A stretch of DNA of 64,000 nt, taken from Serinus canaria. Its lineage: Eukaryota > Chordata > Aves > Passeriformes > Fringillidae. The notes beneath the pieces are model-generated. The model was not told the DNA's origin, ran no database searches, and saw only the letters and a list, made by a program, of their open reading frames with translations. The position numbers and the translations under genes were made by a program. Shown one piece after another: positions 21,240-33,480 of the stretch. The stretch lies in assembly GCF_022539315.1 (NCBI RefSeq), contig NC_066314.1, positions 66,387,543-66,451,542 of the forward strand, read 5' to 3'. Positions within the stretch are counted from its first letter, which is position 1. Each line of letters opens with the position of its first letter.

Positions 21240-24200
21240 GAGCATCAAATGTTATTTAAAATTTTCGTTACAGGGAAATTACGGGAGTGTAACAATGCTT
21301 GCTGATGCACTACCATGCCACTTGCTGAGTGACAAAGAATATTTTCTTCATGGGAAGAAGGAATTTATTTTCCATGTTGGGTTTTAACTCTTGCACAGAT
21401 GTAGACAAGGCTGCTGGTACAGGAGGTCAGAGCTACCTGGGGAGGCTCTACTCTTCTCCCAAGTGTCAAACATGCTTAAAACATGGGAAAACACTTTATG
21501 CAGCAGGTCCTGAGGCTTCGTGGTTGCAGAGAAGTCTGCACTGGGGAGACAGTGTCTGCAGGATCAAAGGTGGCTTAGATTCCTGGACAATAGGTCCATA
21601 AGTGGATATTGGAATGAGCTTAGGGATGTGCTGTATAATATCCTTAATACTGTAATTCTCAGTGCTGGCAAAATATGAGTGACTGGGCCAGTAGGCTGTG
21701 TTACAGGTTATAACAGAACTGAAGAAATGCAGCCAAGAGAAAAGCATGGCAAGGTCTGAAAGGCTGAAATTACAAAATGTTTCCTGTAGAACACAGAGTA
21801 CTGAAATTAAAGAGACAACATTGAGCCCAAATGACTTTGGAATCATTCAAGGAAGATGCTAAGAAAATCATGGACTTTTACCTAAAAAGACAAGCAGCAG
21901 AATTCTGTTTGTTGCATAGGTGGATGTGGTATAACACTAAGAATCTACAGATATTTTTGTCATATGGCTTTAATCCTGCTTCTCTTAAGAATGTCTCTTC
22001 CTGCAGTGTTTCTGTATATTATCAAGTGTCGAAGTGGATCAGATCTAAGTGGTTAGTTGGAGTTGTGGTCGCCTCAATTACCCTGATTGCTGGTGAAAAC
22101 AGCAAGACTTGATTGGAGGAAGCAGATTTGGAGTTCTTTCAGAAGTGCCTACAAACAGTTTTAAAGAAGTTCGATCACACAGGGATTCTTTGCAACCTAA
22201 AAATTAAGCTTGCTTTAGGTTTCCCTGTAATGGAAATATCTATCTGATTGCCTTTTGTTACAATTGCAATCACGTTTTTATTCCTCCTTATTGTAACTTT
22301 ATCTTCCTTTAGCTCAGATTTTTCCATTAATTTCAGGAAATAAGAGCCTGACCCAGTAATGCTTGTGAGTGAAGCCTGGTCCTTGGCATCCTGATGTTTG
22401 AACTTTATGGATTAGAATTGTTGACTCACAGCAATCAGGTTCACTCTTGTTGTGTCTGACAGGGAACAGAAGGGACTAAGCCAAAACCAGAGTCCCCAGA
22501 GTAAGGGCATTAGACCTGTCTTTTCCAAAGTGAATGGTTTCCCTTCTAAATAGTCTCTGGAAAGAAGCTTAGTAATTCCTTAGGGAGGCAAGTTATAAAA
22601 CTTGAGATGCAGATATTTAAATCCTATGAGCCAGCCAGCAGTAGTGGAATTGGCTGTCAGAACTTGTAAAAATCTCAACCAATCTCTTTTATTGTCTTGT
22701 GGCTGCAGCAGTGAGGCATCTCAGCTTGTGCAGGGTGAACTTTCCCCACCATATCCTGTTTGCTACTGTTTGTGTGAATAAAATGGCAATGCAAGTTGTA
22801 TCCAGAGGGAGCATCTTTAGGGTGTGGAAGGTTATCACAGAGATCCTTTCATCTGCTATGAAGTGTAACAACGTGGGAATTCATATCCATCATACCAGAG
22901 GGGCTACAAAAATGACTGGAGCCCAATCTTTCATCTGTTTGATTTTATTAAGCAAGTGATGCTGCCTGCAGTATTTTAGATTCTTGTGTATGATATTTTG
23001 AGCTGTGTAACTTTCACTGGAAATTGTTGAACATATGGAGGAATTTCCATTTGCATGCCAGTTAAAGAGTTCTAGAGTGTTTGGGAAGTTATTACCTCTC
23101 CACTGCAAAGGAATCCAGATTATTCAAGGAAATTCATAAAGTTCTCCTGCCTGCTGTTCCCCATATTATACATGATGCTACCACAGCTTGCAGCATAATA
23201 TGACTCTAACTGGAAATGTCCTTCCAAGTCTAAATCAAATTCAGACTTGGTGGAGTAGTTCTGAATCCCTGTCTTGTGCATCAAGCCTCAGAAAATGTTT
23301 TTATATTCAAGTTCTGGGCTCCAATCTGGTTCTGGTTAGAATTCTGCTGTCTTAGACAGCAGACCAGTGTAATTTATGGAAATCTTCTGGTAGCTAGTGG
23401 TTAAAGAGGAAACTGTACTGCACTTGAAAGTGGTTATATGGTATGATTGTCTTTGGGAATGAGCTTGGTGACCCTACTAAAAGAGGATTAGATAGAAAGA
23501 TCAGTGTGGGTGGCAGCCATTTAGATGATAAGACATTAATTCAATAATTCATGTTGTCCATCTTTTTATGCCATAAGCTGTGATTGAAAAGATATCTGTA
23601 AAGAGCCACGTGAAGTCTGTTATTTGTCTCTTTTGAGTGACACAAAAATCCTGAATACTGTAGCTGCTTGGCAGGTAGTACAAGGTCTTGATCTAACAGC
23701 GTGTCAGTGTTCTAGAAATGTGTTTGATTCTGCAACACTGCTAGAGTGTTAAATCTGGAGCCCTCAGGTCCTGGGCCTGTTTAGGAGTCAGCTGTAGGCT
23801 CAATTTCAGACATATTGGTGTTATCATGGAATGTGCAATCCTGGTAACCTTGGTTGATTTGGAAACTTCATATAAAAGGAGACAAAATGATAATTTTTAG
23901 TAGTGTGGTTGCCCCTTGATTCAAAAAGAGGAATGTCTGCATGCAACTTAGCTGGAGGAAAAACAAATTCTAGCACAGAAATCAACAAGTTAGACTATTG
24001 TTCTTCAGCATGGGCTAGAAAGTGTCTAATAAAATTCTGTATTTATAATTGTTTTTCCATTGAGTTGCGTTTGCATTGCATAATCTCCTACCCTGTTGAA
24101 AAATTCCCTTTGGCCCTTACAAGGCCCACTGATAACTTGACTGCTCTTCAGGTTTTCCATTTTGAGAGTGGCATCAGCTCCAAATTTTGGCAGTGCTTGG

Positions 24201-27200
24201 TTTTGGTCTCCACAGCAGTCCAGGCTCAGCTATGTGGTTTTTCAGAGGCCATTCCTGATCCTACTGGAATAGGAGCAGCTGGATCCTTCAGGGTGGAACA
24301 GCTGCTGTTGTGCAGTTGTGGTCACTATGGTTTGAAGCAAAATGGGGAAGTTGAAGGCTTAATCCTTGAGAATCAATCAATAAACCAATGGCTAATCTGG
24401 AAAATAACCCTGAAGAACAGAATATTTCCTGTGGTAATTCCTTATATCAGATGTATTTGTTTTCAGAGTGCAGAGGACTAACTTTTAAACACCACCTTTG
24501 TTTGGATGTGCAAAGAAGACTTTGCAGAGTCCACCTGTTCTTCTTTTTTAAATGCAGAACTGTCTTCTACACTTTCTTCAAGTGGAAAGCATTTTGTGGA
24601 CCTGGTATGAGCTTGTTTAATAGCATAATGATTATAAGTGTAACATCAAGACAATAAAAAGAGAAAATGCTTAAAATAGCTTAATATGAAGTGAGGACCT
24701 TGTTGAGTACTGTCAGTAAAGAGCCCCAGTTTTGGATTTCCTTCTGCACAGGAAATGAAAAGTCATCCTAAAAGACACCATACAGCCTGGTTACTCCAGT
24801 GGCACCCTACAGTGGGGGTTTGAAGTTGTGAGACAAAATCTCCCAGTTCCCAGATAATGTTCTAGAACAAGCTGTCAATAAGGGCATCAGCACCCTGTCC
24901 CCACTGTGTCATCATTCAGTTTTCCCTTGGAGTGTGCAGCTTGGGACAGTCAGTGGTGTGCCATTGCCTTGGTTTGATGTGTATCCTCTGAGCTCTTGTG
25001 GGCTGTGGATCCCACTTTTACAGGTAGATCTCTCACAGCAGCAGTTTTGATTCCCAGAACTGGGGACAGAACAGGTATTCTCTTGTTCTCCTGTTGATTC
25101 ATGTGTTCTTCACTGTTGCCCAGCTCTGATTGCACTGTGAGGTGTGTGGCTCAGTAGCTGTGGAGGGAACCTGTGCGTGTCATTCTGGGTGGTGAATTCT
25201 ACTTGTGCAGCCAGTGCCTGGTTTGAGGCAATGCTGAGAGTGATAACATAAATAAATGCCTTTTCAAGTGGGCCAGAGAGCTTGCTGAAGGCCTTTTGGC
25301 ATGATGTCTGCTTCACAGGTGCATTCCCAGACTGCTCTATAATGACCAGTAGTTTGAAAAAAATAGAGTAATAATAGGTTTGTATTCCTCAGGGTGATGT
25401 TAAAAATCATTAAATTAGTTAATCAGTATTAAATCTCAGAAATTGGTATATCAGTCCATTGCATCATTAGAATTTCAAATTACTGCAATGCTTAAGCTTT
25501 GTTATCAATTCAGCATTTTTTCCTAAATGATCATGAAATGTTAGTACTTTTTGTTTTTACTATTTGAGCTACCCCTGTAACTCCCCATTGTCATGCCCTC
25601 TGTAGTCTTAAGATGTGTTAGCTAATACTAAAATAGAGGTGCACTCTAGTAGGAACTTGTGCTGCAGTGAATTTAACAAAGTGTTGCATTTTAGTTGTAT
25701 CATTTAATGTACATTTTGAGACTTCACAATTAACCCTTGTCAAATATAATAACAGTAATGATAATCAAAGACATTTCTAGTTGGAGAAAAACAGAAACAT
25801 CTTAAATGCTTGCAGAGGGATTTTTGTAAAAATCCTTATGTGAAGGTGCCTGGGAAATGAGGGCAGGCAGAGCCCCACTTTGCCATGCCTGAAGGGAAGT
25901 TTGATGGCAAAATTCCAAAGCCCTGAAAGCCCAGGACTTGGAGTGAGTGTTGACACTGATGTAACCTGAGCAGTACAAATGACGTTGCTTTAATACCGTG
26001 GATGTTCAGGAGCAGTGATTACTAATGGAAAACACAGAAGCTGCAGATAAATGTACAGGAAGAGCCATTATGAGCTTGCTGCACCAAGCCCTTCCTGAAG
26101 GGGTCTGTAAGGGGCTGCTGTGGTTGTGGATGGGTTCCATCTGCTGCCTTCTCAACCAGGCTGGTCAGGTAGGAAGCTGTAAGTCACTGCCTGAGCACAC
26201 CCCTAATGCCTTCTGCCACTTTAAGGGTCTGTGAAGAGTTTCTTTAATTGCAGAAGACGGCTGAAGCCTTGCTGTGCTCTATGCCCCTCATTTCCTTCCT
26301 TTTTCCCTCGTGCCAACTCCTCCTGCTGTCCCCCTCTTCCAGCCCTGAGGTCCCCATGCACAGCTTGGTGCCAGAAGTGTTTTCTCTGGAGTTCACAGGC
26401 TCAGGTGTCCAAGCCCTGCACAGGCTCAGCCTGTCCTGACACACCAGATGAGCTCATGTGGTGCTTTCCATGGACTCTGTGTGGTCAGTGCTGCTGAAAG
26501 CTGAGGGAGCCAGGTCTGCCTTTCCCCATGACCAACCCAGAGCAGTCTGGAAGTGGAGTCAGCACACTCTGAAGATGGAGGTGCCCCTCGAAGCTCCTGT
26601 GTTGCAGAGAAGCCTCAGAAGCTGGCTGGGTGTACTGAAAGGGAGACATCTCTGGCATGGGAATGGTATCTCTGTAGGGACAGCTGAGCCAGATCCTGAA
26701 CTGATAACACCCCTCTGTTCAGTTCTTGAACTGATTGATGTTCCTTGCAGTGGAAATTAGACATTATTGATAATAACTCCTTCCTAGTACCTGCTTCCTT
26801 TTCAATGGCAGGAATTCTCTTTGAGAAATTAAACGCTCTCTGGAGTGTTTTAATGAAATCCAAGTTTTGTCTCTGAGTCATCAATTTTGCTCTGTCTCTC
26901 AGCCTTCATCCTTATATTCCTCCCCAGAAACCCACTAACTAATCAACTTAGCACTGGGCATTCTGAAATGTTTGCTGAGAAAACAGCTCTGTTTTGACAG
27001 ACAGCAATTATAGCACCTGGGCTATAGGCAGACTTTACAGCTCTTCTGGGGATTCTCTTATGAATAGCCACCATGAGGCCAGCACAGCCCTGAGCAAACA
27101 AGCTTTGTAACCAAATTGCAGTGAAAACCCCCTTCTCTTCTACCCACACCCTCCCCTCCCAAAATTACGGAGTAGCATGGATGTACCTCCTGTACTTCTT

Positions 27201-30118
27201 CTGAACCTGGAAAAGTTCTCACATTTTGTACAAAAATGCCATTTAGATTTAGGGAGAGTTTCTGTTTCATTCAGATGTGCTTGTTTGGAGTCCCATGCAT
27301 GGCTGGGTGTGTGTTGTGCACACTCATTTGAAGTTGTTGGATTTTAATTTGGTTTTTTCAATTGGGGAACTGCAGAACATTTGAGGGCTTGGAGTGATTC
27401 AGGTATGTGGAAAATTAAGGATAGTGTGTTGATCTAAACACAGCTTTTGTCTGTGTCCTTTGGGGTGACATATTGTCTGAAGCTGGTTACATTGCTCATC
27501 AGCCATAAATCACTTTTTTTTGAGGAAGCAATGTGCTGTCTGAGGTCACACAGTCATCCTTTGCTGCCCATTTGAGACTGTTTTGGAGAGTCTGGGATCT
27601 CTTCTCAGCTGCCATTTTATTTCTTCCAACTGCTTTGGTCTATGCCGACATCACTTCTTGCTCTGAAAGGGTTTAATAGAAACCAAAAATTCTTCTGTAG
27701 GTAGCATTCTTTCACTCTTTTCAGCAGTCTCAGCTAGAGGAAAAGGAAAAGAAAATGTCTACAGCTAGGCAGCTAATTCAGGACATCAAAAATATGTGAA
27801 ATGCTAATTTAAACAAAATAATATTGACCAGCCATATTAATGAAAAACAGCCATTGACTTGAAGGCTGTAAAGCTGTTACGGTGTGATAGCCTCCCTGTT
27901 CTAAAACATTCTTTTCCCCAGACAGTCTTCTTGGCATTACTCTCAGAAGTATTTTCTGTAGGCTGAAATAGGTTACATTTAGTGTGTGTACTTTATTTCT
28001 GTTTCTAGAGCTGACTGTCCTGCTCTATTTTTAAATTAATTACTTCAAAATCTTTCGCAGTGAGGTGTACGAGACCGAAAACATAAATGAGTGGCTTTTC
28101 CCTGAAGAGGGTGTCTGTTCCAGCCAGGTTGTTATTGCTTTCCTCCCCTCAGAGTGACCTCTGCTGGGAGCATGTCCCCATCCTGCTGGCAAGAGGGGCT
28201 CTCACAGCTGCCTGGACACACCGGGGAGGTGCTGCAGCCACATGAAAGGCAGAGGTGTTAATCCCCTTGCCAGGCTTGTGCTGGGCTGTGCTTGCCACAG
28301 GTAAGGCTTTCCTAGGATGGGCTTCTCTGCAGGGCAGGAAAACAGGCTTCCCTGGGTGTTTGCTGTAGCCAAAGAACATCACCTGGAGCAGCCAGAGAGT
28401 TTGGCACTTCGTTCAGCTTCTCATGGCATCCCTGGCACGTTGCACAAAGGAGCTCTCAGGTCAAGGGACTGCATAGGGATGTCTTGATGGACACAGTTGT
28501 GATTAGGTTACCTTTAAATAGAAGATTATAAATGGTACTGCCTTTGAGGGGAGAGGTTTCTCATTTCTACATTTATTCTACTTAGTCACCTTTACCTTCC
28601 CCCTCTTCCTATTGCTCCAGTAAGTAAAAAATCAAGATGTGTGAGAGGGAAAAAAAATCTCCCATTTCCTTTTGCTTCCTTACTTTGTTTTGCAGTGAAA
28701 TCATGTTGATAATAGAATATTATGTCATTCTGTAATAGGATATCAGACTTTTTGAAATGGGATTGGGGGTGACACATTCAAGACAAAACTTGAAAATCAA
28801 AACTTGGTTTTTCACTCCACCCTTGAAGCCACTCTATGTCACAGTTAAGCACTTTGCTGCAAATGATTAGCTAAAAGATTCCTAGGGATCTGCCAGCGTT
28901 AATCTCTGTTCTGCCTGATGATGGTTTTGCTAAGCAATTTAAGGTGCTTTCCTGCCATAGTCCCTGAATGTGTTACTATCTTATGTAAATAAGGTCTTGA
29001 AGATAAATGAAAGCCAGGTCCTTTGGCCAAACCTGTATACATTCATTTAACTGAAGACTGAGACAGCATAAAGCATCCCCACAAACACGTGGAGCTAAAA
29101 TTACGTTTCTAATGTCTGCAAATTTCACTTTGCAACATTAAAATGTTTGGAGCTTTCTATTAAGTCTGACTTTATGTGTGTTTTTAAGTAGATAGATGAA
29201 ATGCTGAAAGGTTTTTGGGAACATGTATTGAATATTTGAAGCCATTTGGAAGGAAGTGAGAGTCTGGTCCCTTAATACAGCTCTTACCTATATGAAGTCA
29301 GTGGTAATTTTGTCTTTGGTTTCAGAGAGGAAACCATTTGTATTTGCTATAGTGATGAAAGACCTCTGGTTTTTTTTTTTTCTTAATGCCAGCATTCAAA
29401 AAACCCTGTTCAATTATAAAAAAACTGCTGTTTTATATTGATAGTAAAATAGCATAATTCAAATTACTGAAAAAAACAAAATCAAGAAAGATTTTTTTTC
29501 AATTTATTAGGCTACTTGAGGTATGCCTAAAATGTTACTTTACTGGTTTGTAACTTCCTTTATTGTTAATTTGGATCACATAGGACTTGAACAGAAATGG
29601 TTTTGCCTCTTCTTAGAAAGGCACTGTGGCATTCCATACTTCTCTTCCCAACATAAGAAACTGCTGAAGAAGTTACACATGTGTTGGGGGTAGCATACTG
29701 CTGGTTTTAGAATCTAAGAACACTGGAGAAGTTGGCAAAAGGGAATTTTGGCTCCTTGAAAGTTTAATAAATACTGGAATTCTGGTGAAATTCTAGAAGT
29801 TACGGAAATGCTGAAGTCCTGGAAGTGTTGCAGAATAGCAGGCAGAGGGTGGCTAACGTGCTATGAATTGATTAACTGTTACAATTCATGAGCAGAGTGA
29901 TGAATAAGCTGATAAAATATTCTGATAACATAAAGAATAGGCCTTTAATTAATACCAGTCAAATTACTTTGTGTAAGATGTGTAATGCCAAAAAAAATGT
30001 GATATGGTTCCTTGATTATCTCTAAAGTTTGGTTAAAAAAACCCAACCTTGTTTAGTATAAGTAACTTTTTGCATGAAGTATAATTAATCTTCTGTAGAA
30101 GACCAATTTCCAACATTA
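21240..30118. other. ERC1: Intron stretch, no gene seen
   Basis: No exon, RNA gene or recognised repeat was found. The longest frame is 192 codons at 23903-24481 (+). It shows no domain and no similarity I recognise and is treated as chance. The somewhat GC-richer blocks (25850-26700, 28140-28460) contain several short overlapping open frames, as expected for fewer stop codons. Confidence 0.65.
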
Positions 30119-30395
30119 TCACAGAATCATGGAGCAGTTTGGTTTGGAAAGGACCTTAAAGATCATCCAGTTCCAAACCTTCCACTGGACCAGGCTCCAT
30201 CCTGGTCCCATCCAGCCTGGCCTTGGACATTTCCAGTGATGTGGCATCCACAGCTTCTCTGGGCAACCTCTGCCAGTGCCTCAGCACCCTCACAGTGAAG
30301 AATTTCTTCCTAATATCGAATTTAATTCCATTTTCTGTCAGACTGAAGGCATCACCCCTTGTGCTATCACTGCATGTCCTTGAAAAGAGTTCCTT
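30119..30395 (-). mobile_element. CR1 LINE 3' fragment with decayed ORF2 end
   Basis: On the plus strand the block begins TCACAGAATCATGGAGCAG and continues through GGTTTGGAAAGGACC, AAGATCATCCAGTTCC and GGCATCCACAGCTTCTCTGG to CAGTGCCTCAGCACCCTCAC and AGAATTTCTTCCTAATATCG: the CR1 3' end reversed. On the minus strand the frame still reads FFTVRVLRHWQRLPREAVD, the C-terminal end of the CR1 ORF2 reverse-transcriptase polyprotein. The 5' truncation lies near 30395, beyond which the frame continues by chance. It is a dead copy. Confidence 0.93.
30156..30395 (-). pseudogene. CR1 ORF2 C-terminal remnant
   Basis: This is the coding part of the CR1 fragment, read on the minus strand. It retains the conserved run FFTVRVLRHWQRLPREAVD and a downstream SLEMSKARLD, matching the end of CR1 ORF2. 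Only the last 60 to 80 residues remain, and the catalytic endonuclease and reverse transcriptase are absent. An apparent Met start at 30455 lies in non-CR1 sequence and is not meaningful. Confidence 0.85.
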
Positions 30396-32627
30396 AATGT
30401 TATCTGTTAGTGTTGTACAGACAACATGGTTAAAGGGAGCATTAGCTGCCAGCATTTTCCCATTACGGTTAAAACTGAACAGTGGAATTCATTTTTGAGC
30501 TCAGTAGATTTTGTGCTGGGTTGGGTGCTGATAATCATTTGATCAGTGAGCTGGAAGCAAGTCTAAAATGACAGAGCAGGTGACAGAGGAAATAGTGTGG
30601 TGTTCCCTAATGGTGACAGCAGACATGTGGGGCCATTCAAATTGCTTCTTAATGCAGTTTACACAAAGTGCATATGAACATGAAGCATTTAAATAAGAAC
30701 AATATGAAGACTACTGTGCATTATTTGGAAAGGAGTGACTTGGAAAAGATTTGACCAAGTTATGGAAAAAAGTGTGATCTTGGCAGCAGAAGGACTTTGG
30801 CTACATAAAAATAGGATTAATGAGTATGAATAGAGTGAAGATTTTAGTTCTGTTTTATAGGATAGTTGATACAGTTGTCACAAGACTCTGTATAGTTCTA
30901 ATATCTAGAAAATCAAATAATAGTAATATTAAAACACTTTATTCAAGCAGAGACAGTCAAAACAAGGATCATTATCCAGAAACTGAGAACAGAAGGGTTG
31001 GGAATAGAAAGCCATCAAACTATGACAGTGAAAATTATTAACCACTGGGACAAGCTCACAAGGACAGCAGCCTTGGCTTCCTCATGGCTTTCAGTCCCAA
31101 GTGTATGTCCTTTTCTTAAGCCCTTCCAGAATAAATGATTGGGAGCAACTGGGTATGATGTAAATATTTATTCTCTACTGGGAAGCAGACTGGATAATGT
31201 CAATAAGCCTTAATTCTGCCTACTGTAAGCTCTGAAACAATCCACTGAAGTCAAGGAGATCCTTTAAGTAGCATAAAACAAAATAAAATAAGCAGGTGGA
31301 AGAAGTTACTTTCCACACAACTGTTTTCACTTGTAAGAAAAGTAATTGTGAAACAAATAGCTTCAGGAGGTTCAGTCGTGGAGAAATCAAATGGGTTAAT
31401 TGCTGCTTGCATCTGTTTTATCAATCTTTTCCTTCTCCTCTTTCCTTACCTGGATTTTCTTTTTTTGTTTGACCAGTTCAATAGCATTCTCAACTTACAG
31501 TATTTGATGAATTCTCATCTAAATTTCCCCAAAACTTCCTCTGCTCTATCACTTTTTCTTATATTTTTGTCCTCTGAACATCTTTCAGGTGTGTCTGTTT
31601 TCCAGGAAGCAGCTTCCAAGGGACATGTTACCTTGTTATGGCTGTAGTTTTAAGATCCAAAAGAATTTTGAAGAGTAAAAATTATCAGGATTTTTTTCCA
31701 CTGTTTGTAGTGATTGTACAGAATAACTTACTGTCATCAAAGCTGCAGGAGAATCTTGCCTTTAAATGCTCAAAGGGAATCTTCTCTTCCCTTTTCTTAA
31801 TCATGAACTATGCATGCTGAAAAAAATAGACCCTAGTTTAGCTCTGGTTTTGGTGATCCATTATGGATCTGAAGGAGGCAAAGCAAGTTTTTCCTCTGTC
31901 CTGTTTTGTGTGAACATGGGAAGCTCCCATTTGAAGTTTCCTGTTGCTTCCAAGGAGAACTGCAGAAGTGCAGCCAGCACGTGCCTCACCCTTACCTGAG
32001 GGACAGCTGGAATACAAGCCAGCCATGGCAGGCTGTTCCTTTAGAGCCTGGGAGCTCTGTCTGCTTGAAATGTTTAGAGAAGTAAGGCTCCACAGCACAT
32101 GGGGGGTGGAAAATACCCACTGCTTTGTTTTGTGGCTTAAAATGAGTTCTCTTTCCTTTCTCCTGGAAATGGAACCTGTGGTGTAAGAGCAGCATTGCTC
32201 TTAGCTGGGAGGGAGATTTCTCAGGAGTCCAGCAATACCATCATCTCTGTCACCACCTCAGTTTCTTTCCAGATGCCAAACCCAAAACTCAGATCACAGC
32301 CCTTGACCACAGTGAGAACATCCATATTACAGCCTAAATTGCATGTCAGATTCTTCAGCTTGCAAAGAATAAAAAAACCATTCCAGTGCAGGGTCTGCCT
32401 GCAAACAGAGAAACCAATGATTTCCCTTTCAGTTCCTCTGTTCCCTTAACGTTTTGAATCCAATTTTTACAGCGCAGAAGAGACCTAAAAGCTAAAATGC
32501 AGTGAAAAAAAACAACATATGGAGAGTATTTATTTCTTGGGTGGGGAGCTGTGTCTGAAGAATGGGATTATATCAGTGTGTTGCCTGCATGGTGTTGTCA
32601 CCACAGTAACGAGCAGCAGCAGGAGGA
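30396..32627. other. ERC1: Intron stretch, no gene seen
   Basis: AT-rich intron up to about 31800, then slightly GC-richer. Open frames of 60-99 codons here overlap one another on both strands and match nothing I recognise. Confidence 0.65.
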
Positions 32628-32962
32628 GGAGGCTCTCTGAAGGTGGAGTTGGGTGAAGGCAGCAGGAGAGGCAGAGCAGGAGGAGGCTCTCTGAAGGTGG
32701 AGTTGGGTGAAGGCAGCAGGAGAGGCAGAGCAGCAGGAGGCTCTCTGAAGGTGGAGTTGGGTGAAGGCAGCAGGAGAGGCAGAGCAGGAGGCTCTCTGAA
32801 GGTGGTGTCGGGTGAAGGCAGCAGGAGAGGCAGAGCAGCAGGAGGCTCTCTGAAGGTGGTGTTGGGTGAAGGCAGCAGGGCCAGGAGGAGAAGCAGAGTT
32901 TGGAGGCTCTCTGAAGGTGGAGTTGGGTGAAGGCAGCAGGGCCAGGAGGAGAGGCGGTGGTG
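32628..32962 (+). repeat. Minisatellite, six copies of a 51-61-bp unit
   Basis: Copies start at 32628, 32682, 32736, 32787, 32841 and 32902, each opening GGAGGCTCTCTGAAGGTGG and continuing through GGGTGAAGGCAGCAGG. The first four spacings are 54, 54, 51 and 54 bp. The last two copies are about 61 bp and carry a GGCCAGGAGGAGA variant. Because most units are multiples of three, long open frames appear on both strands (for example 193 codons at 32530-33111 minus and 95 codons at 32643-32930 plus). They encode the repeat only and are not genes. The plus strand is purine-rich (GA/GGAGG). Confidence 0.95.
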
Positions 32963-33480
32963 GGGCTCAGCCCCATTGTTCTGCAAGCGGCTGCGGGGCT
33001 GTCCAGGTGTCCTGATTTAAAGGCTGCTCCTTGAGACAGGAAATTGTATCTTGTTCTGAGGTTTACTGTAATAAAGTACATAGTCCTGGGGGAATGTGCT
33101 GCTGGGCCCATGAATCACTTTATGGGCTGGCTGTTCTGACCTCAGCCCTGTGATTTATTCACGCCATACCGCAGCAGGAATGGCAAAAATGTGAGCGGTG
33201 CATGGTCCTCCCGGCCTCCCCCTTCCCAGCCAGATGGGCCTTGAACTGGGAGCCTGCCATAAATCCATAAAGGCAGGTCTGCTCCTGGCTGCCAGTTCCA
33301 CTTGTCTTGCCCACTCTGCCATGTGTCTGCTGGGGAATCCTCTTGCTGCTCAGGTGTTTCCTTCGTAGTTCTGCGGCCTAGTAGTTTCTCGTGTGAAAAG
33401 ATGAAAAATCTCAGTGCAGTCATGGTGCTTCTAGCAGAAATAAATGTGCAAGTTTTTGGTAATCCCCTTTTTCCTTTCAG
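32963..33480. other. GC-richer, CpG-bearing flank of the minisatellite
   Basis: About ten CpGs occur between 32988 and 33392 (for example in GCGGCTGCGG, TTCACGCCATACCGCAGC, GAGCGGTG, CCCGGCC, CTTCGTAG and TGCGGCC), more than in typical flanking intron. Two CCATAAA words occur near 33258-33268. There is no open coding similarity. It might be a constrained noncoding element or biased gene conversion next to a minisatellite. Confidence 0.35.

Noticed and set aside
23903..24481. 192-codon open frame on the plus strand
   Set aside because: The translation has no repeats, motifs or coiled coil that I recognise, and a retained exon here would disrupt the ERC1 reading frame.
26025..26760. Cluster of GC-richer open frames on both strands
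   Set aside because: All are under about 100 codons, overlap in several phases and show no similarity or splice structure. The composition explains them.
32530..33111. 193- and 137-codon minus-strand frames rich in Leu, Pro and Ser
   Set aside because: They are produced by a minisatellite whose unit is mostly a multiple of three. The repeated peptide is the repeat itself.
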